Assembly (NCBI GenBank): GCA_003096255.1
Contig: PIXS01000124.1
Coordinates: 1-6,178, forward strand
Length of the DNA: 6,178 nucleotides
Reading direction: 5' to 3'
DNA from: Candidatus Bathyarchaeum sp.
GTDB lineage: Archaea > Thermoproteota > Bathyarchaeia > Bathyarchaeales > Bathyarchaeaceae
A program made the position numbers and the translations under genes. How positions within the stretch are numbered: the first letter of the stretch is position 1; each line of letters opens with the position of its first letter. A model generated the notes under the pieces. That model worked only from the letters and a program-made list of their open reading frames with translations. It made no database searches and had not been told where the DNA came from. Below are positions 1-5,598 of this stretch, piece after piece.

Positions 1-218
1 CAGTCATAGATATGGGTGGACAAAAAATCTTTCAAGTCACCGGACAAGTAACCGAACGTGCTCTGCAAGGCGAAGCCGCAACAGTTGCAATTCCCGAAGA
101 GGACGCACAGCTTGTTGCAGACCAGACAGGAAAAAGCATAGAAGACGCTAAACGCGCACTAGAAGAGAGTGATGGAGACTTAGCAAAAGCTATTCTTCTT
201 CTGCAAACAGGCGGATAG
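1..218 (+). CDS. nac: Archaeal nascent polypeptide-associated complex protein (NAC), C-terminal part, 5' truncated
   Basis: NAC is a ribosome-associated chaperone that binds nascent chains near the exit tunnel; in archaea a single alpha-type protein forms a homodimer. The reading frame is already open at the window edge (codons from base 3 give V-I-D before the Met at 12), so that Met is internal and the true start lies upstream. About 71 residues are visible of a family usually 110-120 long. The first part, with GGQKIFQVTG, is the end of the NAC beta-barrel domain. The last ~40 residues, from the PEED stretch through the DQTGKS and GDLAKAILLL motifs, form the C-terminal UBA domain typical of archaeal and eukaryotic alpha-NAC. 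The stop is TAG at 216-218, followed closely by a second in-frame-independent TAA. The identification is secure from the combination of the two domains; the missing N-terminus is simply outside the window. Confidence 0.93.
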   Translation, partial: VIDMGGQKIFQVTGQVTERALQGEAATVAIPEEDAQLVADQTGKSIEDAKRALEESDGDLAKAILLLQTGG

Positions 219-225
219 TAATGGG

Positions 226-240
226 CTAATTTTTTGTATG
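226..240 (+). terminator. Possible T-tract terminator after nac
   Basis: A run of six T (230-235) in a T-rich stretch begins about 12 bases after the nac stop. Archaeal RNA polymerase often terminates at such oligo-T tracts without a hairpin, and I see no stem before it. This is a weak, position-based call. Confidence 0.3.
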
Positions 241-253
241 CCCTTTGTTCATT

Positions 254-310
254 CTTATTAATTGAGTTAACAAAGAAAGTTTTTACAACTGTAAAGCAGT
301 ATATTTGCAG
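254..310 (+). promoter_or_regulatory. Probable promoter region of the dehydrogenase gene, with imperfect inverted repeat
   Basis: The 115-base gap between nac and the dehydrogenase is A+T rich. TATA-like candidates are TTATTAAT (255-262), TTTTTACA (280-287) and GTATATTT (299-306). The last is too close to the ribosome binding site at 321 to drive an mRNA containing it, so one of the first two is more likely. An imperfect inverted repeat, CTGTAAA (289-295) and TTTGCAG (304-310), with one mismatch and an 8-base spacer, lies where a transcription start would fall and could be an operator. All of this is inferred from position and pattern only. Confidence 0.3.
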
Positions 311-320
311 ATAGCGCTTC

Positions 321-328
321 AGGGGGAA
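321..328 (+). promoter_or_regulatory. Ribosome binding site of the dehydrogenase gene
   Basis: A purine-rich AGGGGGAA stretch ends 5 bases before the ATG at 334 and supports that start. It is a G-rich variant rather than a perfect GGAGG or GGTGA match. Confidence 0.5.
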
Positions 329-333
329 CGCGG

Positions 334-1470
334 ATGAACATTAAGATAGAAGCTTATGCTGATGAGTGGGGTCCAGAAAAGATACTTCAAGTCTACGACC
401 CCAGAACTGGAATGAAAGGCGTTCTTGTTATTGACAACACAACATTAGGTCCAGGAAAAGGCGGAATCCGAATGTTACCCACGGTAACAACAGAAGAGGT
501 CTTTCGTTTAGCTCGAACAATGACCTGCAAGTGTGCACTAGCAAAAATTCCCTTTGGTGGAGCTAAATCAGGAATAATCGCTGACCCAAAACAGATTTTT
601 GAAGATAAAAAGATGGATTTGATTCGTGCATTCTCAAAAGCCATAAAGCGATTGTGTCCTAGCTTGTATGTTGCTGCTCCTGACATTAACACTGGAGAGG
701 CGGAGATGGCTGTTTTTGCAAAAGCAAACGGTTCGATGAAGTCGGCTACGGGTAAACCTGCTCATTTGTGTGTTAAACCGGGAGTTAAGTGTGGGATTCC
801 CCACGAATACGGGTCAACAGCATTAGGTGTTGTCCAAGCTGCGTTCACTGCGGCAAACTACATGGATAATTTGGACATTGATAATGCGACGGCAGTCGTA
901 GAGGGCTTTGGGAATGTTGGCTCGTTTGTGGTTGAATATCTTACTCAGATCGACGTTAAGGTTGTTGCAGTTTCAGACTCAAGGGGCTGCATATACAACA
1001 AGGATGGGCTGGACTATGAAAAATTGTTAGAAGTTAAAGCTGAAACAGGGTCGGTTATCAACTACCCTTCAGGAAAAGTCCTCAAGAATAAAGAACTCTT
1101 TGGATTAGATGTGGACATTCTCATTCCTGCTGCCTTGCCAGATGTAATCACCAAAGAAAACGTGGCAGATGTTAAAGCTAAACTGATTGTTGAGGCCGCA
1201 AACCTTCCTGTACGTGCAGAAACCGAAAAAATCTTGTCAGAAAAAGGAGCACTTGTGGTTCCCGACATTTTAGCAGACGCGGGGGGCGTGATTTCGTCAT
1301 ATGCCGAATACAGGGGATATAATCCGAAACGGATGCTGGAATTGGTTCAACGGAAAATTAAAAGAACAACTGTAAAAATATTGGAAACAGCCTTAGACAA
1401 CAAAATACAACCCAGAGAAGCCGCACTAAACGCGGCAATAAGCCAACTGAAAAAGGCAGACAATCGATAG
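334..1470 (+). CDS. gdhA: Glu/Leu/Phe/Val dehydrogenase family protein, probable NAD(P)-dependent glutamate dehydrogenase, short form
   Basis: The family catalyses reversible oxidative deamination of an amino acid to its 2-oxo acid and ammonia with NAD(P), in the cytosol, linking amino-acid and central carbon metabolism. The protein has 378 residues. The N-terminal dimerisation and substrate domain carries GPGKGGIRM (39-47), the CKCALAKIPFGGAKSGI stretch (65-81) and AAPD (114-117). The Rossmann domain has GFGNVGS (191-197) and an Asp after the second strand (SDS, 214-216). The C-terminal part has VEAANLP and PDILADAGGVISSYAEY. K42, K66 and K78 are spaced 24 and 12 apart, as are K89, K113 and K125 of the Clostridium symbiosum enzyme, and D117 matches its catalytic Asp. 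K42 and S322 correspond to the pair that binds the glutamate side-chain carboxylate, favouring glutamate. However, the length (GDHs are about 415-450), GGIRM and STALGV are closer to leucine dehydrogenases. The coenzyme cannot be decided. The gene stands alone, 70 bases before trmO. Confidence 0.88.
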   Translation: MNIKIEAYADEWGPEKILQVYDPRTGMKGVLVIDNTTLGPGKGGIRMLPTVTTEEVFRLARTMTCKCALAKIPFGGAKSGIIADPKQIFEDKKMDLIRAFSKAIKRLCPSLYVAAPDINTGEAEMAVFAKANGSMKSATGKPAHLCVKPGVKCGIPHEYGSTALGVVQAAFTAANYMDNLDIDNATAVVEGFGNVGSFVVEYLTQIDVKVVAVSDSRGCIYNKDGLDYEKLLEVKAETGSVINYPSGKVLKNKELFGLDVDILIPAALPDVITKENVADVKAKLIVEAANLPVRAETEKILSEKGALVVPDILADAGGVISSYAEYRGYNPKRMLELVQRKIKRTTVKILETALDNKIQPREAALNAAISQLKKADNR

Positions 1471-1501
1471 GTTCAATGTGAATAGACCTATTTGCCAGTT
1501 T

Positions 1502-1515
1502 GATAATTTATTATC
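1502..1515. promoter_or_regulatory. AT-rich perfect palindrome between the dehydrogenase gene and trmO
   Basis: GATAAT (1502-1507) and ATTATC (1510-1515) form 6-base inverted arms around TT, in the 70-base gap between genes. A T-rich stretch follows. It could be an operator, part of a TATA element for trmO, or a weak terminator of the upstream gene. As a TATA box it would place the transcription start close to or inside the ribosome binding site at 1528, which argues against a pure promoter role. Confidence 0.3.
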
Positions 1516-1527
1516 TGTTTAATTTTC

Positions 1528-1534
1528 AAAGGAG
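1528..1534 (+). promoter_or_regulatory. Ribosome binding site that supports a TTG start for trmO
   Basis: AAAGGAG ends 6 bases before the TTG at 1541, a good Shine-Dalgarno spacing. The first in-frame ATG (1565) has no such element at a suitable distance, so the TTG start is preferred. A second TTG directly follows at 1544 and cannot be excluded. Confidence 0.6.
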
Positions 1535-1540
1535 CGTAAC

Positions 1541-2002
1541 TTGTTGTCTGAGGATAAGATTTGTATGAAACCCGTAGGTGTTGTCAGAACTCAAGCGGTG
1601 GGCAAGGAAGTTAGGGACAAGAATGTTGTTTCAAAGATAGTTTTTCGGGAAGATTACATCGAGGCTCTTGAGGGTATTGAAGAGTTTTCTCATATGTTTG
1701 TTTTGTTTTGGCTTCATGAAATGTCAGATACTGACCGAGGAATAATGAAAGTTCATCCCCGTGGAAGAAGTGACATGCCTCTTCTCGGTGTTTTTGCCAC
1801 GCGTTCACCTCATAGACCTAACCCAATTGGCTTAACAAGGGTAAAAATTCTAAAAACTGAACAAAACGTCGTTACGGTTCAGGGTTTAGATGCTTATGAT
1901 GGCACACCAGTTTTAGACGTTAAACCCTTTGACAGCTGGGATACAACCAAAGATTTCAAGGTTGCAGAATGGTGGATGAAACTAGACAAAGAACACAAAT
2001 AA
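1541..2002 (+). CDS. trmO: tRNA (N6-threonylcarbamoyladenosine(37)-N6)-methyltransferase, TrmO/TsaA (YaeB/VirR) family
   Basis: TrmO uses S-adenosylmethionine to methylate N6 of t6A at position 37 of certain tRNAs (m6t6A in threonine tRNA of E. coli), tuning decoding. The 153-residue protein covers the beta-barrel TsaA-like domain. It begins with the usual KPVGVVRT (10-17), has FSHMFVLFWLHE (49-60) and the family signature GVFATRSPHRPNPIGLT (83-99), then GLDAYDGTPVLDVKP (115-129). E. coli TrmO is longer (about 235) because of an added C-terminal domain; archaeal homologues commonly consist of the core only, as here. Start: TTG at 1541, chosen because of the AAAGGAG in front of it; starting at the ATG at 1565 would lose only eight residues. 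It converges with fprA, separated by 39 bases. Family assignment is secure; the exact tRNA substrate in this organism is inferred. Confidence 0.93.
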   Translation: MLSEDKICMKPVGVVRTQAVGKEVRDKNVVSKIVFREDYIEALEGIEEFSHMFVLFWLHEMSDTDRGIMKVHPRGRSDMPLLGVFATRSPHRPNPIGLTRVKILKTEQNVVTVQGLDAYDGTPVLDVKPFDSWDTTKDFKVAEWWMKLDKEHK

Positions 2003-2028
2003 AAGAAAAAAGAAGGGGCCTTGTGCCC
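2001..2028 (-). terminator. Hairpin plus T-rich tail terminating fprA
   Basis: Read on the minus strand just after the fprA stop, GGGC (2028-2025) pairs with GCCC (2019-2016) around a 5-base loop. It is followed by a pyrimidine run with six T in a row and further T blocks (2014-2001). This resembles an intrinsic terminator for minus-strand transcripts. It lies in the 39-base gap between converging genes. No T-run follows the hairpin on the plus strand, so it is not clearly bidirectional. Confidence 0.5.
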
Positions 2029-2041
2029 ATTAAAAAGACGG

Positions 2042-3247
2042 TTAGGCTGAAGATTTTACTTTCTTAGCAAACTCTTTTCCAAACTCGTAGCATTTCTGAA
2101 GCTCTTCTTTAGATGGAACCCACTTAGCCGTAATTGCAGGCATAACCAGTTCCATTCCTGCGCTTTTTAGTGATTTTTCGATGGCTGCAGTTGCCCCTCC
2201 ACCCCAGCCATACGAACCGAAGGCAGCTGCTATCTTGTTCTTGGGTCTTAGTCCTTCCATTTCTCTTAGAAAGGGGGATACTGAAGGCAAAACTCCGTTG
2301 TTTATCGTTGATGAGCCTACAAGGATTGCTTTTGTTTCCAGCAGTTCTCCGATGATGTCTCCTGTGTCAGAAAATGGAAGCCTATACAAAGTAACGTCTA
2401 ATCCTTCACTGCTTATTCCGTCAAGCATTGCTTTGGCCATCTTTTCTGTGCTCGCCCACATAGTGTCGTAGGCAATGATTACTCTCTTTTCTGCTTCTCC
2501 GTTAGCCCACTTCAGGTAAGAAGTAACAATTTTCATTGGGTCTTTTCGCCAGATTACTCCACGACTAGGTGCAATCATCTCACTTTTTATTCCTAGCTTC
2601 TGAACTTCTTCAATTTTGCGTATAACCACAGAGCTGTAAAGCCACAAAATGTTAGCATAATATTTTCCAGCTTCCTCCATCAGGATGTTCTGGTCTACCT
2701 CGTCATCGAAACGTTTTGAGCTTGCCAGATGTTGGCCAAAACCGTCGTTAGACAAAAGCAAGGCATCTTTTTCGATATAAGTAAACATGGTGTCAGGCCA
2801 ATGAAGCATAGGAGCTTCAAGAAAAGTAAGGGTTCGTTCACCCAAGTTTAGGGTGTCACCTGTTTCTACGGTTTGGAATTTCCAGTTTCCAAAATAGTGC
2901 TTCTGTAGCCCAGCTTTGCAGTTTGCAGTACCTACAACAGTGGCATTTGGCGCATGCTTCAGGATTTCTTTGATTGAACCCGAGTGGTCAGATTCAACAT
3001 GGTTAGCAATTATGTAGTCTATTTTTGAAGGGTCAATTACCTCTTTGATTTTTTCCATCATTTCATCTGAAAAAGGATGGGCTACAGTATCAACCAGAGC
3101 AATTTTCTTGTCAACTATCAGGTATGCGTTGTATGTTGTTCCACGGTGTGTTGAGTAGGTATGACCGTGAAAGTGTCGAATGTTCCAGTCAACAGCTCCA
3201 ACCCAAAAAATTTTTTCCAAAATTTCAACAGGAGGCAAATTAGTCAC
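2042..3247 (-). CDS. fprA: A-type flavodiiron protein, FprA family (F420H2 oxidase-like), with His-to-Arg change at a diiron ligand
   Basis: FprA proteins reduce O2 to water in the cytosol of anaerobes; in methanogens the electron donor is F420H2. Residues 1-250 form the metallo-beta-lactamase-like diiron domain and 255-401 the flavodoxin domain. The flavodoxin part shows DTMWASTEKMA (261-271) at the FMN phosphate loop, GSSTINNG and FGSYGWGGGA (343-352). No rubredoxin or flavin reductase domain follows, so this is the simple class A architecture at the usual ~400 residues. Diiron ligands: HVESDH gives H83, E85, D87 and H88; H149 (LHWPD) and D168 (SNDGFGQH) follow. The last expected His, in the APSHGVIWR motif, is Arg (R229, codon CGT). 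The D168-R229 spacing of 61 equals that of D165-H226 in Desulfovibrio gigas ROO. The start drawn is GTG at 3247; a TTG three codons later (3238) has GGTGA five bases upstream and may be the true start. Confidence 0.92.
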   Translation of the reverse strand: MTNLPPVEILEKIFWVGAVDWNIRHFHGHTYSTHRGTTYNAYLIVDKKIALVDTVAHPFSDEMMEKIKEVIDPSKIDYIIANHVESDHSGSIKEILKHAPNATVVGTANCKAGLQKHYFGNWKFQTVETGDTLNLGERTLTFLEAPMLHWPDTMFTYIEKDALLLSNDGFGQHLASSKRFDDEVDQNILMEEAGKYYANILWLYSSVVIRKIEEVQKLGIKSEMIAPSRGVIWRKDPMKIVTSYLKWANGEAEKRVIIAYDTMWASTEKMAKAMLDGISSEGLDVTLYRLPFSDTGDIIGELLETKAILVGSSTINNGVLPSVSPFLREMEGLRPKNKIAAAFGSYGWGGGATAAIEKSLKSAGMELVMPAITAKWVPSKEELQKCYEFGKEFAKKVKSSA

Positions 3248-3257
3248 CTACAAAAAA
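3236..3257 (-). promoter_or_regulatory. Start region of fprA: GGTGA ribosome binding site overlapping the GTG start, and a T-tract
   Basis: On the minus strand, six T (3257-3252) precede GTAGGTGACTAATTTG. GGTGA is the core Shine-Dalgarno sequence of many archaea and is placed 5 bases before TTG (3238-3236), yet it overlaps the GTG (3247-3245) that gives the longest frame. Initiation at TTG would drop M-T-N only. The T-tract could also end transcripts of the upstream gene. Confidence 0.4.
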
Positions 3258-3302
3258 CAGGTCATGAAACCCTATTAACCTTACCAAATTTTCGCGTCCC
3301 AA

Positions 3303-3310
3303 CATAAAAG
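3303..3310 (-). promoter_or_regulatory. Possible TATA box of fprA
   Basis: CTTTTATG on the minus strand lies 56 bases before the GTG start, inside the 81-base gap after the secreted-protein gene. A start about 25 bases downstream would leave a leader of roughly 30-35 bases. It is one of few TATA-like strings there, but the match is short and the evidence is positional. Confidence 0.3.
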
Positions 3311-3328
3311 AGCTCAAAATACTACGTA

Positions 3329-4423
3329 TCAAGTGCTGGATAGCTTTGGTTTGTAAAAGAAAATAGCAATTACAAGAATTATGCCTACAAAAATTGGAGT
3401 TAACAAATCGAATTCTGGAATTACGCCCCCACCACCAAGGGGTGCGCAAGAGTTTACTTCACCGTTATCAGCCCAAATTGATAAAGAAATACGATTAACG
3501 TTCCCGGGATAAACTTTGTCAAGATACAATTCGAGTTTCCAGCAAGGATACAACGTTAGAGGCTCTCTGCTCAGGGTAGTTATTAACTCTATTGACCGTG
3601 GCTCTTCAACGATTTCAAAGTCCGTTACCACTTCGTCGTCAGCAGTCCAAGAGAAGTCATTTAGATATTCCAAGGCAATATTCATAACGTCCACTTCAGA
3701 GTAAACTAAACTTGTGCTACCGACGTTGAATAGTCGCCAGTTGTCATCAAATGCGCTGACAATTCCGTTACGAAACTCAAGACTTATCCATGGAAAAGCA
3801 ACACCATCTAATACATACTGCCAAACGAAAAGGGTACAATCTGCTCTGCTAATTACCTCAAGTTCCACATGACTAGATGCGGCAGTTACATTTTTTGTTA
3901 CGTCAACAGAGTCTAGCAAGTTTACCATTTCTTCAAAATCTCGTGCTCCGTCAAAATCGGGGTCACCTGTGTATTTTTGGTATCTTTGAACAAAATTTGC
4001 AATAGTGTCAACTGTTGTAGCAGGTTGTGGCTCAGAATAAAATGGGGCTTGCAAAGTTCCCAACATGAAATGTGCAAAAGTGGAGTTTTTAAAACCAAAA
4101 GCAGCCTCCAGTTGACTCTCGTTTGAAACAAGCGCATAAACAATGTTGTCCTGAGGAAAATCAGCTAGCTCCTCAGGATACATTACATCATGAATTTGCA
4201 AAATTGGCTCATATTTAGTTAAGTCAAGAAGTACTACATCTTCCAGAAAGGTTAATGATTTATCTGGAACTGTTGATTCAACGGCATAAACCGAAGCACA
4301 CACACTTGAAACAGTCGCAACAATGATTAATGCATGTATAAAAATGGCTAGAAACAAACGTTTTCGTGCACTAGCGTTGTTTAAACGTTTCATGTTCCTC
4401 TTTATGTAATTACGTTTACTCAT
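3329..4423 (-). CDS. Secreted, C-terminally membrane-anchored protein with PEF-type tail; function unknown
   Basis: The 364-residue protein starts with a basic stretch and a hydrophobic segment (LFLAIFIHALIIVATVSSVC, 23-42), followed by small residues suited to signal peptidase cleavage near VYA-VES (46-50). The body (~50-330) is extracytoplasmic in character, with N-x-S/T sequons at N101, N113 and N178. A late stretch, LYPCWKLELYLDKVYPGNV (291-309) plus ISLSIWADNGEV (312-323), recalls PepSY-like folds in its strand pattern and closing aDxGEV. The C-terminus has a Gly-rich linker (329-333), IPEF (335-338), a helix (about 341-357) and a basic end. This layout resembles PEF-CTERM tails processed by archaeosortases, or a plain C-terminal anchor. 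From memory, similar secreted proteins recur in Bathyarchaeia; no function is known to me. An internal ATG at 4393 (354 residues) has AGAGGA just upstream and gives a more normal signal-peptide n-region, so it may be the real start. Confidence 0.82.
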   Translation of the reverse strand: MSKRNYIKRNMKRLNNASARKRLFLAIFIHALIIVATVSSVCASVYAVESTVPDKSLTFLEDVVLLDLTKYEPILQIHDVMYPEELADFPQDNIVYALVSNESQLEAAFGFKNSTFAHFMLGTLQAPFYSEPQPATTVDTIANFVQRYQKYTGDPDFDGARDFEEMVNLLDSVDVTKNVTAASSHVELEVISRADCTLFVWQYVLDGVAFPWISLEFRNGIVSAFDDNWRLFNVGSTSLVYSEVDVMNIALEYLNDFSWTADDEVVTDFEIVEEPRSIELITTLSREPLTLYPCWKLELYLDKVYPGNVNRISLSIWADNGEVNSCAPLGGGGVIPEFDLLTPIFVGIILVIAIFFYKPKLSST

Positions 4424-4438
4424 CTATATCTAAGTTTG

Positions 4439-4454
4439 CGGACAAACACGTCCG
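4439..4454. promoter_or_regulatory. Palindrome in the divergent intergenic region, possible operator
   Basis: CGGAC (4439-4443) and GTCCG (4450-4454) are perfect 5-base inverted arms around AAACAC. It is a G+C-rich dyad in an A+T-rich spacer between divergent genes. It lies about 25 bases downstream of the TATA-like element when read on the minus strand, near the likely start of the secreted-protein transcript, where a repressor could act. Short arms make chance occurrence possible. Confidence 0.3.
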
Positions 4455-4463
4455 AAATTCAAT

Positions 4464-4480
4464 GAAATGTTTTTTATACT
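4464..4480. promoter_or_regulatory. TATA-like element between divergent genes
   Basis: GAAATG followed by TTTTTTATA (4470-4478) looks like a purine-rich BRE plus TATA box for the plus-strand zinc-ribbon gene, giving a start near 4500 and a leader of about 50 bases. Read on the minus strand, GTATAAAAAA could serve the secreted-protein gene with a start near 4450. One or both uses are plausible; the orientation of the A-rich BRE favours plus. Confidence 0.4.
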
Positions 4481-4540
4481 CAACGCGCAGATTAGTTGTC
4501 GGGAGATTGTTTATTTGCCTTCCTTTTGTGAAGGCTTAAT

Positions 4541-4545
4541 GGTGA
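4541..4545 (+). promoter_or_regulatory. Ribosome binding site of the zinc-ribbon gene
   Basis: GGTGA, the archaeal Shine-Dalgarno core, ends 6 bases before the ATG at 4552 and fixes that start. Confidence 0.65.
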
Positions 4546-4551
4546 AAAAAC

Positions 4552-4851
4552 ATGGTTTACTGTACTAAATGTGGAACTAAAAATGATGATGACGCAAAGT
4601 TCTGTGTAAACTGCAAAGAACCACTAACGAGCACCCAAACAACTAGCAGACATAGAAGGCAACAAAAAGAAAGCGATTGCTTTGGTTTACCCCATGGAGG
4701 TTCAATCGCTGGATTAGTAATAGGATTACTAATAATCCTATGGGGACTAACTTCTGTTTTAGACATCCCGTTTGAGTTCTGGCCAATCATAATAATCATC
4801 TTTGGAACACTGATAGTTGCAGGGGCAATCTACAAAATCAGCCAAAAGTGA
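4552..4851 (+). CDS. Small zinc-ribbon protein with two transmembrane helices (LiaI/LiaF-like DUF5668-type region)
   Basis: This 99-residue protein begins with a four-cysteine zinc ribbon, CTKC (4-7) and CVNC (18-21) separated by ten residues, followed by a polar, basic linker (about 25-44, HRRQQK). Two hydrophobic helices come next, about 50-69 (GSIAGLVIGLLIILWGLTSV) and 77-94 (FWPIIIIIFGTLIVAGAI). The pattern of Gly-rich helix, short turn and FWPxIIIIxG resembles the transmembrane pair of LiaI/LiaF-like domains (DUF5668). The basic linker suggests the ribbon faces the cytoplasm. Such proteins are frequent in archaea; the role is unknown, possibly envelope stress or membrane-protein interaction by analogy with LiaF, which is only a guess. 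It diverges from the secreted-protein gene and converges with the six-helix membrane protein gene. Start supported by GGTGA. Confidence 0.8.
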   Translation: MVYCTKCGTKNDDDAKFCVNCKEPLTSTQTTSRHRRQQKESDCFGLPHGGSIAGLVIGLLIILWGLTSVLDIPFEFWPIIIIIFGTLIVAGAIYKISQK

Positions 4852-4862
4852 CAACAATCCAA

Positions 4863-5582
4863 CTAAGGTCGCGCTGAACAGTTTTCAGCGTCACAAACAG
4901 AACATATTCTTCTGTGGTCCCACTTAGAAAGTGAGATTCGAGTAAAAAGCCAAAACACAATCAAACAAACCACAAACAAATCAAAAAACAAGCCCCCAAC
5001 AGTAGCGTCAACTGAAACCAATACTAAAAGTGCACTGACAACAAAAACACTGTTCGCAAGCAACCGAAAAAGACCTCGGAATGCAAACTGGAACAACCCA
5101 ATCAAGGTTCCCACAGCACCAAGAATAACCAAGATAAAACTGTAATCTGAAACAATTAATCCAACAAAAAAGTAAAAAAATGAACCAGTCAAAGCCAAAA
5201 GAGCTCCAAATAGAAGACCAACACATGCAGCACATTTTGTTTTGCCCAGTAACTGAAAAACATGTGCTGAATACTTACCACATGTAGGATGATGACCTTC
5301 AAAACCGATTGAACTTTCGTGAGAACGATAATTGGCTGAAGATGTAACATTATTTCGTTTTTTGGGTTCAAGCAACCCTGAACATTTGCGGGGAAAGATC
5401 ACTGCCAAAACACCAAGAACACATAAGATAGCAAAAGATGTGCCGATTATTGGTTTTCTCCAAAGGAAAACTGAAGTTACTGTTGGTGGAAATGCGACCA
5501 AAAAAACGACAATAAGTAAACCAACAAATGACAGCAATAATCGGTAAGTTAGTTCTGTTCGGTTTTTTTGTTCATGTAACAT
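4863..5582 (-). CDS. Six-helix membrane protein with two Cys/His clusters; function unknown
   Basis: The 239-residue protein has hydrophobic segments at about 14-32, 45-63, 118-142, 147-166, 171-192 and 196-214. The polar loop between helices 2 and 3 holds GHHPTCGKYSAH (96-107) and CAAC (117-120), and the C-terminal tail holds H223, C227, C230 and C235. Four helices separate the two clusters, so both should lie on the same side; basic residues around them (RK, KK, RR) suggest the cytoplasm. The spacing HHPxC...H...CxxCxGLxxG at the head of a helix is loosely like DUF2085 membrane proteins (CHQ...CxRCxG), but I cannot assign it. A metal or Fe-S site, or a redox thiol pair, is possible. It starts at ATG 5582, 16 bases after the radical SAM stop on the same strand, so co-transcription is likely; a weak purine stretch (AAGAAAGGG) precedes the start. 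Its stop is 11 bases from that of the converging zinc-ribbon gene. Confidence 0.8.
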   Translation of the reverse strand: MLHEQKNRTELTYRLLLSFVGLLIVVFLVAFPPTVTSVFLWRKPIIGTSFAILCVLGVLAVIFPRKCSGLLEPKKRNNVTSSANYRSHESSIGFEGHHPTCGKYSAHVFQLLGKTKCAACVGLLFGALLALTGSFFYFFVGLIVSDYSFILVILGAVGTLIGLFQFAFRGLFRLLANSVFVVSALLVLVSVDATVGGLFFDLFVVCLIVFWLFTRISLSKWDHRRICSVCDAENCSARP

Positions 5583-5598
5583 TGCTAGTTGCCCTTTC

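Noticed and set aside
393..692. 99-residue open frame on the minus strand inside the dehydrogenase gene
   Set aside because: It is antisense to a strongly conserved coding region and its translation shows no recognisable domain; it is a shadow.
2181..2471. 96-residue plus-strand open frame inside fprA
   Set aside because: It lies opposite the conserved flavodoxin domain, has no ribosome binding site that I can see, and shows no family pattern.
3240..3449. 69-residue minus-strand frame bridging the end of the secreted-protein gene and the start of fprA
   Set aside because: It overlaps the coding end of the secreted protein in another frame and has no domain or start signal.
5008..5235. Cys/Trp-rich 75-residue minus-strand frame within the six-helix membrane protein gene
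   Set aside because: Its odd composition is what an alternative frame of a Leu/Phe/Val-rich membrane protein gives; the main frame has sensible helices and Cys/His motifs.
5332..5547. 71-residue plus-strand open frame opposite the N-terminal part of the six-helix protein gene
   Set aside because: No conserved motif and no ribosome binding site; the opposite strand codes for clear transmembrane helices.
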